From positions 1-54,501 of the forward strand of contig CANCHK010000009.1 in NCBI GenBank assembly GCA_947377865.1: DNA of 54,501 bases, written 5' to 3'. The position numbers and the translations under genes were made by a program. The notes under the pieces were generated by a model that saw only the letters and a program-made list of their open reading frames with translations, was not told where the DNA came from and did not search any database. This DNA comes from Opitutia bacterium (GTDB lineage Bacteria > Verrucomicrobiota > Verrucomicrobiia > Opitutales > UBA953). Shown in pieces: positions 52,713-54,501 of this stretch. How positions within the stretch are numbered: position 1 is the stretch's first letter; the number at the start of each line of letters is the position of its first letter.

Positions 52713-53272
52713 GAGAGGTTCTCCTTGGTCAGGCAGTCGCGCAGCAGTTGGTTGGCGCGGTAATGGAGCTGATAGACCGCGGGAATCGTGGTCCGCAGTT
52801 GCTCCGCCAGGATCGCCGGCTGGGCGCCGTTGAGCCCGGCGTTAACTACTCGTCGGAGCTTCTCCGGGAGGCGGGAGATGCAGAGGGTGAGTTTCTCGAT
52901 TCGTCCCGCCTCCGCCTGACGATGGCCCGCATCGATCTCGGCTTCGAGGAGACGGCAGACCTCGGCTTGGAATCGTTCCGTCGCGCCCGCCCGTCGTTGC
53001 TGGCTGCGGAAGTACGTTAGCAGGCGGTGGCGCGCTATCCCTCGGAGCCATGCCCCGAAGTCGCTTTCCCGGCGGAATTTTCCGAGGTCACGCCAGGCCG
53101 TGATGAAGACTTCCTGGGTCAGGTCGTCGGCTTCGGCGCGGTCATAGAGTCGGCTGGCCACATAGCCGCGGAGCATGACTTCATATCGTCGCACGACTTC
53201 CAGGTAGAGGCCCGACTCACCTCGCAGGATGCGCTCAAGCAGCGCGGCAAGGTCGAGGTCTTTGGGTTCCAT
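52709..53272 (-). CDS. ECF RNA polymerase sigma factor, Rhodopirellula/Verrucomicrobium family
   Basis: A 187-residue protein. Region 2 is 'LRGYVASRLYDRAEADDLTQEVFITAWRDL', followed by region 2.4 'FGAWLRGIARHRLLTYFR'; region 4 is 'LPEKLRRVVNAGLNGAQPAILAEQL' then 'AVYQLHYRANQLLRDCL'. Spacing and sequence match the family with its characteristic FecR partner, encoded directly downstream. It presumably transcribes this locus, or parts of it, when the partner's LamG/FecR domains bind a ligand. The leader holds an inverted repeat (53302-53327) and no Shine-Dalgarno; the sequence before the ATG is CTATAACCCCAGCCTGTC. Confidence 0.9.
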   Translation of the reverse strand: MEPKDLDLAALLERILRGESGLYLEVVRRYEVMLRGYVASRLYDRAEADDLTQEVFITAWRDLGKFRRESDFGAWLRGIARHRLLTYFRSQQRRAGATERFQAEVCRLLEAEIDAGHRQAEAGRIEKLTLCISRLPEKLRRVVNAGLNGAQPAILAEQLRTTIPAVYQLHYRANQLLRDCLTKENLS

Positions 53273-53301
53273 GACAGGCTGGGGTTATAGTTTCCTATCC
53301 A

Positions 53302-53327
53302 AGATGTGCCGACCGACGGGCACATCT
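53302..53327 (-). promoter_or_regulatory. Inverted repeat upstream of the ECF sigma gene
   Basis: AGATGTGCC (53302-53310) and GGCACATCT (53319-53327) are perfect nine-base arms around an eight-base loop. The repeat lies 30 bases before the sigma ATG and 70 bases after the hydrolase stop. It lacks a T-tract on either side and therefore looks like an operator or an RNA leader element rather than a terminator. It is a candidate binding site for a regulator of the sigma gene. Confidence 0.5.
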
Positions 53328-53396
53328 CACAGTGTTTTTAACGGGGTCGCCAGCCTTGCCGCCCGCCCCGGATGAACGGGTGGCCCGTTTAGGGCT

Positions 53397-54149
53397 TTAT
53401 TTTGCCTCTTTTAGGAGGAACTCGACCAGCTCCGGGCAGGCGAAGAACGAGGGGCCGACCTTATGGCCTTCGCCGGGGACAATCTTGACCGTAAACTTAC
53501 CCCCGAGGGCCTCGTAACGCGCCTTGAGGAGCAGGGTGTTGTCCTGGTGCGGGACGACCACGTCGTTGTCACCATGGACGGCGAACATGGGGACCTTGGC
53601 GGCAGCAAGGCCGGCGAGATTATCGGGCGGGTTGAACTCCTTGATCCTGAAGGTGAGTTCGGACTCGGTCATCTCGAAATCCCCGAGCGTCTGCACCTTC
53701 GAATTCTTCAGCGGCCAGCTGGCGAGGTTGCAGACCGGATAGATGCCGATCCAGGCCTTCACCTTGTCGGGATTACGGAACGCCCAAGTGAGCGTCATCA
53801 TCCCGCCGCGACTCTGACCGAGCAGGATCGGCTTGGGCGAATAGCCGCGCTTCACCATCTCGTCGTAGAACTTCGTGAACTGGGCGGCGCTCTTCGGGGC
53901 GCCGCGGACTTCGCCGAGGTCGTAGCCGGCGATGGCGATGCCCGCCTTCTGGCAGGCGTCGGCGTAGAGCTTGTGCTGGACGATCGAGACGCTCCCCTTG
54001 AGCGCTGGCGCGTACCATAGCCAAGGCTTTCCTTCCGCCGGCTTCACGGCCGGGTGAATCACGGCCTTATGCCCGTCGACCTCGAAGGTCTCGGCCGCGA
54101 AGAGCGGAGCGATGGCGAGGCAGACAAGGAGTAGCGACCGGGTCATCAT
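53397..54149 (-). CDS. Secreted alpha/beta hydrolase (serine esterase/peptidase-like)
   Basis: A 250-residue protein with signal peptide (MMTRSLLLVCLAIAPLFAAE); the second ATG (54146) is an equally good start. The nucleophile elbow is 'PILLGQSRGGMMTLTW' (Ser113), the acid is in 'FAVHGDNDVVVPH' and the His in 'KIVPGEGHKVG'. A typical alpha/beta hydrolase of unknown substrate. It overlaps the end of the upstream DUF1553 gene (ATGA) and precedes the ECF sigma gene with a 124-base gap, so it closes the previous operon. Confidence 0.8.
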   Translation of the reverse strand: MMTRSLLLVCLAIAPLFAAETFEVDGHKAVIHPAVKPAEGKPWLWYAPALKGSVSIVQHKLYADACQKAGIAIAGYDLGEVRGAPKSAAQFTKFYDEMVKRGYSPKPILLGQSRGGMMTLTWAFRNPDKVKAWIGIYPVCNLASWPLKNSKVQTLGDFEMTESELTFRIKEFNPPDNLAGLAAAKVPMFAVHGDNDVVVPHQDNTLLLKARYEALGGKFTVKIVPGEGHKVGPSFFACPELVEFLLKEAK

Positions 54150-54501
54150 TCGATGAAAATCAGTTCGTTACCGTTGAGCAAGGCGCGGCAGAAGGCGGGT
54201 TTGCCGTGCTGGGCGATGAGCTTCTCGGCCGCAGCGCGTTCGGTGGATGTGGGCGGTCGTTGCAGGGCGAACGAATAGGCCTGGGCGATTGGATCGGTGC
54301 CGTCGAGGCGGCCGGCGAGGGCTTTGGCCATATCCAGCGTGAAGCTATTATTAAACAGGGTGAGGGCCTGCAGGGGGGAGGTGGTGTTGGCGCGCTTAGG
54401 CGACGCGAAGGCGATGTCAGGGAGGTCAAAGTCGTTCAGGATGTCGACCACGCTGGCGCGGGCGTTCTGGTGGTAGACGGCGCGTCGATAGGTTTCTGGG
54501 C
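54146..54501 (-). CDS. C-terminal end of a DUF1553 cytochrome-type protein (start beyond the window)
   Basis: The last 118 residues of a large protein are visible. Upstream of an internal GTG the frame continues with 'RRAVYHQNARASVVDIL', then 'FASPKRANTTSPLQALTLFNNSF' and 'RPPTSTERAAAEKLIAQHGK', which match the DUF1553 C-terminus, and ends 'ALLNGNELIFIE'. The frame has no stop to the right edge. It must carry DUF1549 and cytochrome domains outside the window, as in the other two copies. It would be the third DUF1553-type protein of the locus; no DUF1501 gene follows it here. Confidence 0.85.
   Translation of the reverse strand, partial: PETYRRAVYHQNARASVVDILNDFDLPDIAFASPKRANTTSPLQALTLFNNSFTLDMAKALAGRLDGTDPIAQAYSFALQRPPTSTERAAAEKLIAQHGKPAFCRALLNGNELIFIE

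Noticed and set aside
1-54501. CRISPR array, prophage or integrative element
   Set aside because: No spaced direct repeats, integrase, transposase, tRNA end or phage gene was seen; the repeats found are palindromic or microsatellite-like.

Overview
The window is a GC-rich bacterial segment in which every credible gene (41 including two cut by the window edges) lies on the minus strand. No gap between genes exceeds about 170 bases, and I see no tRNA, rRNA, CRISPR array, integrase or transposase gene. The organism is most likely a member of the Verrucomicrobiota, with Planctomycetota the main alternative. The reasons are the families typical of that superphylum: large c-type cytochrome proteins with DUF1549/DUF1553 or DUF1587/DUF1592/DUF1588/DUF1585 modules, their DUF1501/DUF1552 partners, a Rhodopirellula/Verrucomicrobium-type ECF sigma factor, and many secreted sulfatases, DUF1080 proteins and SGNH esterases. 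Nearly every product has an N-terminal signal peptide, usually a short 'MR-LLL-A-AA' type; three have Tat-like twin-arginine signals and one a lipobox.

Layout in direction of transcription (right to left). 54.5-51.2 kb: the end of a DUF1553 protein, an alpha/beta hydrolase, then an ECF sigma factor and its FecR-like anti-sigma factor carrying a LamG ectodomain. 51.2-45.2 kb: a cytochrome (DUF1549/F5-8C/DUF1553) and DUF1501 pair, a sialate O-acetylesterase-like protein and a concanavalin-like protein. 45.2-33 kb: five sulfatases interleaved with four concanavalin-like/esterase genes and a second acetyl-esterase-like gene. 33-26.7 kb: a TIM-barrel agarase-like protein and a second cytochrome/DUF1501 pair ending at a clear hairpin terminator. 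26.7-20 kb: a concanavalin-like protein, two sialidase-fold proteins, an FAD-dependent oxidoreductase and an FG-GAP propeller. 19.9-7.3 kb: four sulfatases with two SGNH hydrolases, an esterase, a beta-propeller and a cytosolic TPR/O-GlcNAc-transferase-like protein. 7.2-0 kb: a TauE/SafE permease, an SMP-30-like propeller, a third cytochrome system (DUF1592 plus DUF1552) and the start of a DUF1080 protein.

Together the genes look like a periplasmic/surface machine for stripping sulfate and acyl groups from a complex sulfated glycan: nine sulfatases, several esterases and two sialidase-like propellers, with sulfate or sulfite possibly moved by TauE/SafE. Canonical glycoside hydrolases are nearly absent. 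About eight DUF1080/concanavalin-like domains (the PF06439 family includes 3-keto-glycoside hydrolases), an FAD oxidoreductase and multi-heme proteins occur instead, which raises the possibility of oxidative (3-keto) glycan cleavage wired to cytochromes. No formylglycine-generating enzyme, anSME, SusC/D or TonB receptor is in the window, so sulfatase maturation and uptake must be encoded elsewhere.

Non-coding signals of note are two members of a GGGGTCAGRCC palindromic (REP-like) family just after stop codons, GGGATA G-rich tracts after two other stop codons, a heptamer microsatellite touching a start codon, and a near-absence of Shine-Dalgarno sequences, with C-tracts (CCC-CCCCC) abutting many start codons that are not translationally coupled.
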